A stretch of 18,963 bases of DNA from an uncultured Fidelibacterota bacterium (GTDB lineage: Bacteria > Marinisomatota > Marinisomatia > Marinisomatales > UBA1611): the NCBI GenBank assembly GCA_913043185.1, contig CAJWMI010000029.1, forward strand, positions 1 through 18,963. Direction: 5' to 3'. The position numbers and the translations under genes are program-made. How positions within the stretch are numbered: position 1 is the stretch's first letter; the number at the start of each line of letters is the position of its first letter. Below are positions 1 to 7,538 of this stretch, piece by piece. The notes below the pieces were generated by a model. The model saw only the letters and a list, made by a program, of their open reading frames with translations. It made no database searches and had not been told where the DNA came from.

Positions 1-229
1 ATTCATCTGCCCAAGATTTATTTTCAATCACACAGAAAAATAATTGATGCATATACTCACTATCATCTAATATATTAAATGATTGATCATATAAATCAAG
101 TATATCCTTAGGATATTCATTATTTATTTCCACCGCATAAAGCGCTTGCATAACTGATTCCCTTGCAAGTCTTCTTGGGTGCTGATCAATAACCTTGTCC
201 AACTGATTTAATCCGCTGGCATGACCCAT
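1..229 (-). CDS. nusB: Transcription antitermination factor NusB (N-terminal part, cut by window edge)
   Basis: The reverse strand encodes a run reading HPRRLARESVMQALYAVEIN, the hallmark first helix of NusB (RRxARExxxQALY). It is followed by a helical stretch ending EYMHQLFFCVIENKSWADE at the window edge. NusB pairs with NusE (S10) on boxA RNA and supports rRNA antitermination. About 76 codons are visible; family members are about 130-160 residues, so roughly half is missing. The start is uncertain. An in-frame ATG at 229-227 lies inside the 3' end of the aminotransferase gene (22-bp overlap), while a TTG at 202-200 would begin just after that gene's stop. Neither has a strong Shine-Dalgarno. 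The tight junction suggests it is the last visible gene of the phoH-thiolase-ilvE-nusB unit. The family call is secure from the first helix. Confidence 0.85.
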   Translation of the reverse strand, partial: MGHASGLNQLDKVIDQHPRRLARESVMQALYAVEINNEYPKDILDLYDQSFNILDDSEYMHQLFFCVIENKSWADE

Positions 230-1233
230 CCAAAAGGGTCTCTGATGTTTTCATTTTGAATATTGATCAGCGTTTCTCTTATATTTTTTGTCATTGATTC
301 TGAATATGATATTTCAAAATTAACAGTTTTGTCATTATAACATATGCTGCCTACGGGCGCTACTACTACTGCAGTTCCAGTAAAAAATACCTCATCTGCA
401 TTCATCAGTTCTTCAATGGTCACATCTTGCTCTCTTACATCAAGGTCAAATACTTTTTCTGCTATTTTTATTACAGAGTCTCTTGTAATTCCAGGTAGGA
501 TAGAACCTTGAACAGATGGAGTTGTTAATGTTTTATTTTTTAGCACAAAAATATTTGCTGACCTGGCTTCATCTAAAATATTTTCATTAGACGCATTTAA
601 AAAAATTATTTCATCATAACCAGCTTCTATAGTTTCTTTAAATGGAAGAAGAGTGCCAGAGTAATTACCAATGGCTTTTGCAAACCCAATACTTTTTGTA
701 GCAATACGATGATACTTATCAGTGACCAAAGCATTCAGACGCTTTAAACCATTTTTAAAATAAGATCCTACAGGAGTCACAAATACCACAAAGGTATATG
801 AATCAGAAGGTTTAACTCCCAGCATAGCTCCTGTGCCTAATGCTAATGGTCGAATATAAAGGCTCCCTTTTTCTTTTTGGGGCACATAATCTAGATTGTC
901 TAGAACTGTCTCTTTAACTGCATTTATAAATAAATCATGTGGCATATCAGGTATGCACAATCTTCTGCAAGAAGCATTAAATCTTTTTGCATTTTCTTCT
1001 AATCTGAAAAACACTACACGATCTTTAGATGACATATAAGCTTTTGTACCTTCAAATACCCCTTGGCCATAGTTTAATACTGTAGACGCTGGTGACAAGC
1101 TTATCTCACCATAAGGGGTTAAACCTATATTTACCCACTTCCCAGAAGAGTCACAGTTTGCAATGAACATACTACGCGTTTCTAGTGCATTAAACCCAAG
1201 ATTATCCCAGTCTATATCTTGCTTAGTTTTCAT
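208..1233 (-). CDS. ilvE: Branched-chain amino acid aminotransferase (class IV PLP)
   Basis: A 341-residue fold-type IV PLP enzyme. It is expected to transfer the amino group between glutamate and the 2-oxo acids of leucine, isoleucine and valine, in the cytoplasm. Visible family features are the N-terminal LNYGQGVFEGTKAY block (about 53-66), RLEENAKRFNASCRRLCIP (78-95), the PLP-lysine region SIGFAKAIGNYSG with Lys186 as the probable Schiff-base residue, DEARSANIFV (221-230, Glu222 facing the PLP pyridine nitrogen), and the phosphate-binding SILPGITRDSV (244-254). The length and the KAIGNYSG version of the lysine motif fit the group II (eukaryote-like) BCAT rather than the shorter E. coli type. 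The ATG overlaps the thiolase stop as ATGA, which indicates translational coupling. Substrate range is inferred from the family. Confidence 0.93.
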   Translation of the reverse strand: MKTKQDIDWDNLGFNALETRSMFIANCDSSGKWVNIGLTPYGEISLSPASTVLNYGQGVFEGTKAYMSSKDRVVFFRLEENAKRFNASCRRLCIPDMPHDLFINAVKETVLDNLDYVPQKEKGSLYIRPLALGTGAMLGVKPSDSYTFVVFVTPVGSYFKNGLKRLNALVTDKYHRIATKSIGFAKAIGNYSGTLLPFKETIEAGYDEIIFLNASNENILDEARSANIFVLKNKTLTTPSVQGSILPGITRDSVIKIAEKVFDLDVREQDVTIEELMNADEVFFTGTAVVVAPVGSICYNDKTVNFEISYSESMTKNIRETLINIQNENIRDPFGWVMPAD

Positions 1234-2393
1234 AATTTTTCAATAACCATGGCTGATGCTTCACCTCCACCAATACACAATGCGGCCAGTCCGATATTTT
1301 TTTTCATTCTTTCTAGAGCATAAATCAGGGTAGTCAATATTCTTGCGCCTGATGCGCCTATTGGATGACCAAGAGCAACAGCTCCACCATGTATGTTAAC
1401 CTTTGTATCATCTATTTTAAAATCATCCATAACCGCCATCGTTACAGCTGCAAATGCTTCATTTATTTCCCATAGGTCAATGTCATCTTTAGATAACCTT
1501 GCCTGTTTAAGAACTTTATCAATAGCATGTCCAGGAGCTGTAGTAAACCATTTTGGGTCATGTGCAAATGAACAATGAGAAATAATACGAGCCATTGGCT
1601 TGATCTTATACTTTTCAATATTTTCCTTTGAAATCAGCATAACCGCCGCTGCACCATCATTTAATTTGGATGCATTTGCTGCTGTTATGGTTCCATTTTT
1701 TTCAAACACTGGTTTGATTATGGGTATCTTCTCAAATTTTGCCTTACCTGGCTCTTCATCAGAATCAATAGCAATTCCTTTAGAGTTTGTTAATGGTATT
1801 ATTTCATTAGAAAAATAACCTTTTTCCTGAGCATCTTGCGCGTGCTGGTATGATTTAATAGAGAATTCATCTTGCTGTTCTCTAGTATAGTTTCTATCTG
1901 TCACAAGCATTTCTGCACAGTTACCCATATGTATATCATTATAAGCATCCCATAAACCATCGTGAATCATACTGTCTATCATTTTTTGGTGACCAAATCG
2001 ATTTATACTTTTTGATATCAAATAAGGAGCATTGGACATGCTCTCTATACCACCAGCGATGATTATGCCTGTGCCATTAGCCTTGATAGCCTGATCAGCT
2101 AGCATCACCGCTTTTAAACCAGACCCACACATTTTGTTAATCGTAAGGCATTCTACATTATGTGGTAAACCAGAATATATGGCTGTCTGCCTAGCTGGCG
2201 CTTGCCCAATCCCGGCAGACAAAACATTACCCATGATTACTTCTTCTACTTCGTTTACATCTAAGTCTAATCGATCTAACAAACCAGTGATTACTGCTGC
2301 ACCTAGTTGTGGAGCAGAAAATTCTGATAGAGCCCCCCCAAATGCACCAATTGGTGTCCGGACAGACTGAACTATATATGTCTCTCTTTCCAC
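1230..2393 (-). CDS. Acetyl-CoA C-acetyltransferase (thiolase)
   Basis: A 387-residue thiolase, the normal length for the tetrameric cytosolic family. All catalytic blocks are present: nucleophile Cys89 in NKMCGSGLKAV, the NEAF motif at 311-314, His343 in GGAVALGHPIGASGARIL, and Cys373 in the C-terminal CIGGGEASAM block. The protein should condense two acetyl-CoA to acetoacetyl-CoA or run the reverse cleavage. No hydroxyacyl-CoA dehydrogenase, CoA transferase or polyhydroxyalkanoate gene is visible, so the sequence does not decide between biosynthetic use and fatty-acid or ketone degradation. It lies 24 bp downstream of phoH and overlaps ilvE by 4 bp. A 3-ketoacyl-CoA thiolase with longer-chain preference is the main alternative. 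Confidence 0.92.
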   Translation of the reverse strand: MERETYIVQSVRTPIGAFGGALSEFSAPQLGAAVITGLLDRLDLDVNEVEEVIMGNVLSAGIGQAPARQTAIYSGLPHNVECLTINKMCGSGLKAVMLADQAIKANGTGIIIAGGIESMSNAPYLISKSINRFGHQKMIDSMIHDGLWDAYNDIHMGNCAEMLVTDRNYTREQQDEFSIKSYQHAQDAQEKGYFSNEIIPLTNSKGIAIDSDEEPGKAKFEKIPIIKPVFEKNGTITAANASKLNDGAAAVMLISKENIEKYKIKPMARIISHCSFAHDPKWFTTAPGHAIDKVLKQARLSKDDIDLWEINEAFAAVTMAVMDDFKIDDTKVNIHGGAVALGHPIGASGARILTTLIYALERMKKNIGLAALCIGGGEASAMVIEKL

Positions 2394-2417
2394 TATAAAA
2401 ACCTAGGATAGATATGG

Positions 2418-3377
2418 CTATTTAATACCATTCTCTTTATCTATCGTATCATATGCACCAATTATTTTTCTCACTAATGGATGACGAACTATATCAGAAT
2501 CATCAAAATATGTAAATCCAATTCCTTCAACATTATTAAGTATTTTTGTCGCTTGAATTAGCCCAGAGTGTTTATTCGCATCTAAATCTATCTGTGTAAC
2601 ATCGCCATTAATAATAGACTTAGAACCAATCCCTAAGCGAGTGAGAAACATTTTCATCTGCATAATTGTACTATTTTGCGCCTCATCAAGTATCATAAAA
2701 GCATTGTCTAGAGTACGGCCTCGCATATATGCCAGAGGAACAATCTCTATATTTTTATTTTCGATTAATAATGCCAACTTATTTTTTGGAAGCATTGCAT
2801 CCAATGCATCATAAAGTGGTGATAAATAAGGATCCACTTTTTCTTTAAGATCCCCAGGGAGAAAACCTAAGTTTTCACCCGCTTCAACTGCTGGCCTACA
2901 AAGAATAATTCTTTCAACCTCTTTTTTTTCCAATGAAGAAAGAGCAAAAGCCATAGATAAAAATGTTTTTCCTGTCCCGGCAGGACCAATTCCAAATACT
3001 ATATCATTATTGATCACGCTCTCTAAATATATTGATTGTCCTTTTGTCCTAGGGCCAATGGCACCTTTCTTTCCATAGTATATTACATTCGTAATATCTG
3101 AATTACTTTTTAAGTCAATTTCTCCTGACTTATAAAGTTTTATCAAATTGTCAACATCATCAGATAAAAGTTTACCCTTACTAGTGAAAGTACCTCTCAT
3201 CTCGCCTAGGATAGCTGCAGCATGATTTATATCTGATTTTTTTCCTTTGATAGTTAACAATTCACCTCGCGCTGTGATGGAAACAGGCACACTAGACTCA
3301 ATCAATTTTATGTGCCCATCACCTATTCCTAGAATATCAGCTAGTTCCATTGATTTTAGTTCTATAATTTTTTCCAT
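2418..3377 (-). CDS. phoH: PhoH-family ATPase (PhoH/YbeZ)
   Basis: A 319-residue P-loop ATPase of the PhoH/YbeZ type. The N-terminal part (about 28-62) looks like the KH-like segment usual in this family. The ATPase domain carries Walker A GPAGTGKT at 131-138, the family block RPAVEAGENLGFLPGDLKEKVDPY (161-184) and Walker B MILDEAQNS (228-236), followed by the sensor-like INGDVTQID (256-264). PhoH proteins are associated with RNA metabolism together with the YbeY endoribonuclease; the exact activity is not settled. In many genomes ybeY follows phoH, but here a thiolase follows and no ybeY is in the window. It appears to be the first gene of its unit, divergent from the TatT-like gene. There is no Shine-Dalgarno before the ATG. 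Confidence 0.92.
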   Translation of the reverse strand: MEKIIELKSMELADILGIGDGHIKLIESSVPVSITARGELLTIKGKKSDINHAAAILGEMRGTFTSKGKLLSDDVDNLIKLYKSGEIDLKSNSDITNVIYYGKKGAIGPRTKGQSIYLESVINNDIVFGIGPAGTGKTFLSMAFALSSLEKKEVERIILCRPAVEAGENLGFLPGDLKEKVDPYLSPLYDALDAMLPKNKLALLIENKNIEIVPLAYMRGRTLDNAFMILDEAQNSTIMQMKMFLTRLGIGSKSIINGDVTQIDLDANKHSGLIQATKILNNVEGIGFTYFDDSDIVRHPLVRKIIGAYDTIDKENGIK

Positions 3378-3384
3378 ATACTAT

Positions 3385-3390
3385 ATTATA
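3385..3390 (-). promoter_or_regulatory. Possible -10 box for phoH
   Basis: Read on the minus strand this is a perfect TATAAT, ending 7 nt before the phoH ATG. If used, transcription would begin at or next to the start codon, giving an essentially leaderless mRNA, consistent with the missing Shine-Dalgarno. No good -35 element is seen about 17 bp upstream. The region is nearly all A and T, so the match could be chance. Confidence 0.3.
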
Positions 3391-3442
3391 ATTGTAATAT
3401 TTATCATTGAATTTACATATTGCGGATTACTAAAACTTAATA

Positions 3443-4318
3443 ATGAAGAAATACTTTATACTTATTTACTGGATCTCCATAAGCCTACAAATTTTTTCCT
3501 CTTGGAAATGCTCAAACCAAAAAATAGAGCTTCAAACTGCCCAAGCGAAGAATATTGACTTTTTATTCGAACAAGCAAAACTTTATTGGGAGCAAAGAAG
3601 TGATTCTAATGCTGTAAAAAAAGTAAATTATATTTTAGGACTAGCCAATGAAGTAGAACATAATAGTTCCGATTTATTATATCTTTATAGCCGTTCTCTT
3701 TTTTTTCAAGGAATATTTTTGGAAGATGATAAAAATAAAAAAGATAGTTTATTTTTAAAAGGTGCTGGAATTGGAAAATATTCAGTTTTAAATGATAGTC
3801 AGTTTAAATCGATACTTAATGAAACAAAAGGAGACTCTAATTTTAAAATATTATCTGCATTATCCATTGCCCCGAAAGAATTGGTGCCAGGAATGTATTG
3901 GTGGGCCACAAATAAACTCTGGTATCTAAATAATAAACCGGCATTAGAAAGAGTAAATCATAGAGAACTACTAGAAATAATTATGCACAGGATTATTTCT
4001 CTGGAGCCAGATTATCTTTACGGTGGACCTTACCGATTTTTCGGAATTTTTTATAGTAGAATTCCTGGTGTCGAAATCACACAATCTAAAAACTATTTTG
4101 AAAAAGCTATTGGCTCTCACCCTAATTATTTTGGAAACAAGGTTCAAATGTCAGAATTCTATCATCAAAAAGCTGAAAATAGAAATCTATTTCATAATCA
4201 GCTTCAGTCAATTATTAATATTGATCTAACTATAAATCCAGAAATCATCCCAGAAAATATTTTTTATCAAAAAAGAGCAATGGATCTCTTAAATCAAGAA
4301 GAAACTTTATTTGAATAA
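3443..4318 (+). CDS. TatT-like (TRAP transporter T-component family) helical-repeat envelope protein
   Basis: A 291-residue exported protein. The N-terminus MKKYFILIYWISISLQIF is a typical signal or anchor segment. Cys23 follows it, but the preceding SWK is a poor lipobox, so lipid attachment is uncertain. The body is helical. The segment PDYLYGGPYRFFGIFYSRIP (189-208), followed by KNYFEKAIGSHPNYFGNKVQMSEFY (216-240), matches what I know of the TatT family, where a GGPxRxxGxxYxxxPG element precedes a TPR-like helix pair. TatT of Treponema pallidum is a trimeric periplasmic lipoprotein that partners a TRAP-type binding protein. No DctP, DctQ or DctM gene is visible here. The gene leads a three-gene plus-strand cluster, 20 bp before the next gene. 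The ATG at 3443 has no clear Shine-Dalgarno. The family call rests on one motif block and is good but not certain. Confidence 0.7.
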   Translation: MKKYFILIYWISISLQIFSSWKCSNQKIELQTAQAKNIDFLFEQAKLYWEQRSDSNAVKKVNYILGLANEVEHNSSDLLYLYSRSLFFQGIFLEDDKNKKDSLFLKGAGIGKYSVLNDSQFKSILNETKGDSNFKILSALSIAPKELVPGMYWWATNKLWYLNNKPALERVNHRELLEIIMHRIISLEPDYLYGGPYRFFGIFYSRIPGVEITQSKNYFEKAIGSHPNYFGNKVQMSEFYHQKAENRNLFHNQLQSIINIDLTINPEIIPENIFYQKRAMDLLNQEETLFE

Positions 4319-4338
4319 ATAAAAAGGAATGTTTATCT

Positions 4339-4674
4339 ATGCGTAACAAACCAAGTATAAGAATTATTACTACCAGCTTTATAATGTTCTTTCTGCTTTT
4401 TAATCCACTATATCCTCAGTCAGGAAAATATCTAGAACAAGCAGTTATGGCAATGGAAGCAGGTCTATTTACAGAAGCACTAAAGCAATTAGATTTAGCT
4501 CGATTAGAAGAACCGAATAATGCAGAAGTATATAAATTAAAAGCCTTACTTCATGAAGCCATTAATGAAAATAACAAAGCAATCACTGCATGGAAAAATT
4601 GCATAAAAAATACTCAAAACAACGATCTGATTAATGAAGCAAAAATACACCTTAATAATCTTCAGGAATATTAA
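4339..4674 (+). CDS. Small secreted TPR protein
   Basis: A 111-residue protein with a positive N-terminus and a hydrophobic stretch (about 9-24, IITTSFIMFFLLFNPL) that looks like a cleavable signal peptide ending near YPQS. The mature part is helical and fits two or three tetratricopeptide repeats: YLEQAVMAMEAGLFTEALKQ (about 31-50) begins the first, and PNNAEVYKLKALLHEAINEN starts the second. TPR proteins are protein-protein adaptors, so a scaffold or partner role in the envelope is inferred. AAGGA lies about 12 nt before the ATG, a slightly distant but plausible ribosome binding site. It sits between a TatT-like helical-repeat gene and a lipoprotein gene with gaps of 20 and 4 bp, suggesting an operon. 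I do not recognise a named family. Confidence 0.75.
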   Translation: MRNKPSIRIITTSFIMFFLLFNPLYPQSGKYLEQAVMAMEAGLFTEALKQLDLARLEEPNNAEVYKLKALLHEAINENNKAITAWKNCIKNTQNNDLINEAKIHLNNLQEY

Positions 4675-4678
4675 TAGG

Positions 4679-5308
4679 ATGAAATACTATTTGTTTATTG
4701 TTATAACAATGTTGTTCTCTAGCTGCTGGAATGCTCCAGCAATAAATACTAATTATGATTTTAGTAAAGTTAATAGTATCAGCTTACAAAAAGTGTTAGA
4801 CTATTCAAATGAACCCGGTTCAGGTCAAATTATGGAAGATAATCTTTCATTTATGTTTATGAAACATGGTTATGACGTATCTCAAACCCAAGAAAGTGGA
4901 ACCATAATTAAGTTAAATAATATAGCAGAAAATAATCTTGTGCTAAATTGTACCTTAACCGAGTTTACAGACCGTGAAACTATATTAGTTCCTTTTCGAA
5001 TTGAAGATCGAGGAAGTATAGAAACAGTGATAACACAATCTACTGAAGCAGGTGAAAATAAAAATAATTCAAAGGCAACAACATCAACCACAACCACAAC
5101 AGATGGTGGATCCATCCAAGAAAGTGGTAGAGTAGAATACACCCAAGCAAGGGTAGGGATAATAATAAAAATGACTGATGAAAGGTCAGGCTTATTGGTT
5201 TGGTCGCATTCTTATTGGTATAGTGGTATCGAACTTCCTAGAACTGCTCAGGTATGTGCAAAAAATGCAGTAGGACTTTTAAGTCAACTATTAGACAAAA
5301 ATAAATAA
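4679..5308 (+). CDS. Predicted lipoprotein of unknown function
   Basis: A 209-residue protein starting at the ATG at 4679. An upstream in-frame ATG at 4634 would lie wholly inside the preceding gene and would hide the signal peptide. AGGAA sits about 10 nt before 4679. The N-terminus MKYYLFIVITMLFSSC is a short lipoprotein signal with Cys16 as the predicted lipid-attachment residue. A mixed domain follows, then a polar Thr/Ser-rich linker (about 131-145, KATTSTTTTTDGG). The C-terminal domain has RVEYTQARVGIIIKMTDERS, then SGLLVWSHSYWYSG and a final helix. The pattern of a strand, D-x-x-S/T-G-x-x-x-W-S, then a helix recalls the CsgG/LpoB-like periplasmic fold, but this is only a resemblance. 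Its stop codon is 8 bp from the convergent aspS stop. Role unknown, probably envelope. Confidence 0.75.
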   Translation: MKYYLFIVITMLFSSCWNAPAINTNYDFSKVNSISLQKVLDYSNEPGSGQIMEDNLSFMFMKHGYDVSQTQESGTIIKLNNIAENNLVLNCTLTEFTDRETILVPFRIEDRGSIETVITQSTEAGENKNNSKATTSTTTTTDGGSIQESGRVEYTQARVGIIIKMTDERSGLLVWSHSYWYSGIELPRTAQVCAKNAVGLLSQLLDKNK

Positions 5309-5326
5309 TTTTGTAATTATTTTTTT
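5303..5326. terminator. Possible bidirectional terminator spanning two convergent stop codons
   Basis: An 8-bp perfect inverted repeat (AAATAATT, loop TTGT, AATTATTT) is followed on the plus strand by more T residues and preceded by an A-rich run that would give a U tract on the minus strand. It covers the lipoprotein stop (5306-5308) and the aspS stop (5317-5319). The stem is A/T only and thus weak. The position between convergent genes supports it. Confidence 0.4.
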
Positions 5327-7065
5327 AGAGTTAGACCCAACTCATCTAGCTGTTCAGTTTCTACATGATTTGGACTATCATCCATTAAAGAGGTAGCTGA
5401 TGTTGTCTTGGGAAATGCAATTACATCTCTGATGTTATTAGTACCAGCTAGTAGCATTACTAGTCTATCAAAGCCAAATGCAATGCCACCATGTGGCGGT
5501 GCGCCATATTGTAGAGCCTCTACTAAAAATCCAAATTTTTCTACAGCTTGCTGATGAGTTAGCCCTAATAAAGAAAATACTTTTTCCTGAATCTTAGGAG
5601 AGTGTATACGTATTGATCCTCCTGCAATCTCATGACCATTCATTGTTAAATCATAGCCACGGCTAAGTGCTTTAGCAGGTTCATTATCTAGTCTGCTAAC
5701 ATCTGAATCTCTTGGTGCGGTAAAAGGATGATGCATCGCTATATATCGATCCTGATCTTTATCATAGTCAAACATAGGAAATTCAGTAACCCAAATTGGT
5801 TTATAATCATTTTTATCAGTTAGTCCTTCTTTTTCAGCAACCAATACTCTTAGTCTTCCAAGTGTTTTATATACTATATCTTTCTTATCCCCTATCATCA
5901 ATAAAATATCACCATCCATCATCTTAATATATTTAATTATCTCAACCTGCAATGGTTCCGCAAAAAACTTTGATATTCCTCCATTAAATTGACCGTTTTC
6001 ATACTTAATCCAGGCTAAACCTTTTGCCTTATGTTTTTTAGCTTCATCTGTTAATTCATCAATAATCTTTCTAGAATATTTTGCACCTGTCTTAACGATA
6101 AAGCCAGAGACACATTCTACAGATCTGAAAGCATTAAAATCAGACTTATCCGTAAATGATTTAAGATTATGTAACTTCATATCATATCTAGTATCAGGCT
6201 TATCAGAACCATAGGTTTCCATAGCTTGTTGATAGGTAATTCTTGGGAACGGATTAGGTAGTTCTATTCCTTTTACAGATAAAAATATACTTCTGGTAAG
6301 ATTTTCCATATTTGCAAAAATGTCTTCCTCATCAACAAATGACATTTCTATATCTATCTGGGTAAACTCTGGCTGACGATCTGCACGCAGGTCTTCATCA
6401 CGAAAACATTTTACAATTTGAAAATAACGATCGTAACCTGAGATCATTAGTATCTGTTTATATATTTGAGGCGACTGGGGTAAGGCATAAAACTTCCCAG
6501 GGTGTAAACGACTTGGAACCAGATAGTCCCTTGCACCTTCAGGAGTTGATTTCATTAACACAGGGGTCTCTATTTCCAAAAAATTATTTTTTGACAAATA
6601 ATCACGTGTTGCCTGATATGTATTGTGTCTTAAAATAATATTTTTTTGTAGTTCCTCAATTCTTAGCTCTAAATAACGATATTTTAATCGGAAATGTTCT
6701 TCTGCGCTATTTCGATCTGATAATACAAAAGGTAAGGGTGCCGCCTCATTGAGCATAATATAACCAGTGATAGCGATTTCTATCTCACCAGTATCCATGG
6801 CAGTGTTTATTGAAGAATCAGATCTGTTTTTTACGACCCCTTTTATAGAGATTACATCTTCAACAGAGAATTTTTTTATCTCTTCAAATTCATCATTGAA
6901 TGAATTTTCATCAAACACTAACTGTGTCTTTCCGTATCTATCTCTAAGGTCAACAAAAACAATTTTCCCATGAAGTCGGATGGTATTGACCCAACCATTT
7001 AATTGAACTTTGCTACCTACGCTAGACTTATTCAGCTCTCCACAGGTGTGTGTACGTTTAAACAT
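5317..7065 (-). CDS. aspS: Aspartyl-tRNA synthetase (bacterial type, possibly non-discriminating)
   Basis: A 582-residue class IIb synthetase that charges tRNA with aspartate. It has an N-terminal OB-fold anticodon-binding domain (about 1-105), the catalytic core with motif 1 around FLEIETPVLMKSTPEGARDY (162-181), motif 2 FRDEDLRADRQPEFTQIDIE (221-240) and motif 3 GIAFGFDRLVMLLAG (527-541), and the bacterial GAD insertion in between. The length is that of bacterial AspRS. The anticodon-domain residue equivalent to E. coli Leu30 is His32 here, and that equivalent to Lys81 is Ser84. His at the first site is typical of enzymes that also charge tRNA-Asn. The gene starts about 20 bp beyond the terminator of the atp operon and converges on the envelope cassette. 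No Shine-Dalgarno is evident. Confidence 0.96.
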   Translation of the reverse strand: MFKRTHTCGELNKSSVGSKVQLNGWVNTIRLHGKIVFVDLRDRYGKTQLVFDENSFNDEFEEIKKFSVEDVISIKGVVKNRSDSSINTAMDTGEIEIAITGYIMLNEAAPLPFVLSDRNSAEEHFRLKYRYLELRIEELQKNIILRHNTYQATRDYLSKNNFLEIETPVLMKSTPEGARDYLVPSRLHPGKFYALPQSPQIYKQILMISGYDRYFQIVKCFRDEDLRADRQPEFTQIDIEMSFVDEEDIFANMENLTRSIFLSVKGIELPNPFPRITYQQAMETYGSDKPDTRYDMKLHNLKSFTDKSDFNAFRSVECVSGFIVKTGAKYSRKIIDELTDEAKKHKAKGLAWIKYENGQFNGGISKFFAEPLQVEIIKYIKMMDGDILLMIGDKKDIVYKTLGRLRVLVAEKEGLTDKNDYKPIWVTEFPMFDYDKDQDRYIAMHHPFTAPRDSDVSRLDNEPAKALSRGYDLTMNGHEIAGGSIRIHSPKIQEKVFSLLGLTHQQAVEKFGFLVEALQYGAPPHGGIAFGFDRLVMLLAGTNNIRDVIAFPKTTSATSLMDDSPNHVETEQLDELGLTLKK

Positions 7066-7085
7066 TATATTAATTTTATTAATAA

Positions 7086-7118
7086 AAAAACCGTCTCAAT
7101 ATTAAAAAGACGGTTTTT
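7086..7118 (-). terminator. Intrinsic terminator of the atp operon
   Basis: A stem of AAAAACCGTCT (7086-7096) pairs with AGACGGTTTTT (7108-7118) around an 11-nt loop, with a GC core CCGTCT/AGACGG. On the minus strand the 3' arm runs into a U tract (A7084-A7090 on plus). It lies about 23 bp after the atpC stop and ends the operon. T residues on the plus side would also allow plus-strand termination, but nothing is transcribed toward it from that side. Confidence 0.88.
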
Positions 7119-7140
7119 ATTTTAAATGATATAAATAAAT

Positions 7141-7538
7141 CTATTTTTTTGATACTCTTAAACGATTCATCGCCCTCGTTAGAGAAGCCTCAAGCCTAAT
7201 ATTATCAATCTTTTCCTGGGGATTATTTTTTCTATCTTTTGCTCTTTCTAAAGCTTCTGCAGCGCGTTTTACATCAATTTCATTAGATTTTTCTATCGAT
7301 TCTAATAATAGTTCAACTTTTGTTGAACCAATCTCAGCAAAACCTCCACTGGTCGCATACCAGTCTACAGTATCATCTGTTTTAATCTTTATTTCACCTA
7401 CATCTAAAGCAATAACACCTTCTCGATGCTTTTTCATTATACCGAAAGATCCATCTAGCCCAGGGCATCTGATATAACTTACGTTTTCCTGATTTAAAAC
7501 CTTAATGGGTGTAACGATTTCTACGGAAAAGGTGCTCA

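Noticed and set aside
3247..3558. A 103-codon plus-strand frame crossing the phoH start
   Set aside because: It is antisense to phoH at one end and out of frame with the TatT-like gene at the other; no recognisable domain or start signal.
4634..4678. Upstream ATG extending the lipoprotein by 15 residues
   Set aside because: It lies inside the TPR gene in another frame and would put residues in front of a clean lipoprotein signal; the ATG at 4679 has AGGAA at suitable spacing.
4882..5142. An 86-codon minus-strand frame
   Set aside because: It is antisense to the lipoprotein gene; its Val/Ser-rich text is the complement of the Thr-rich codon run.
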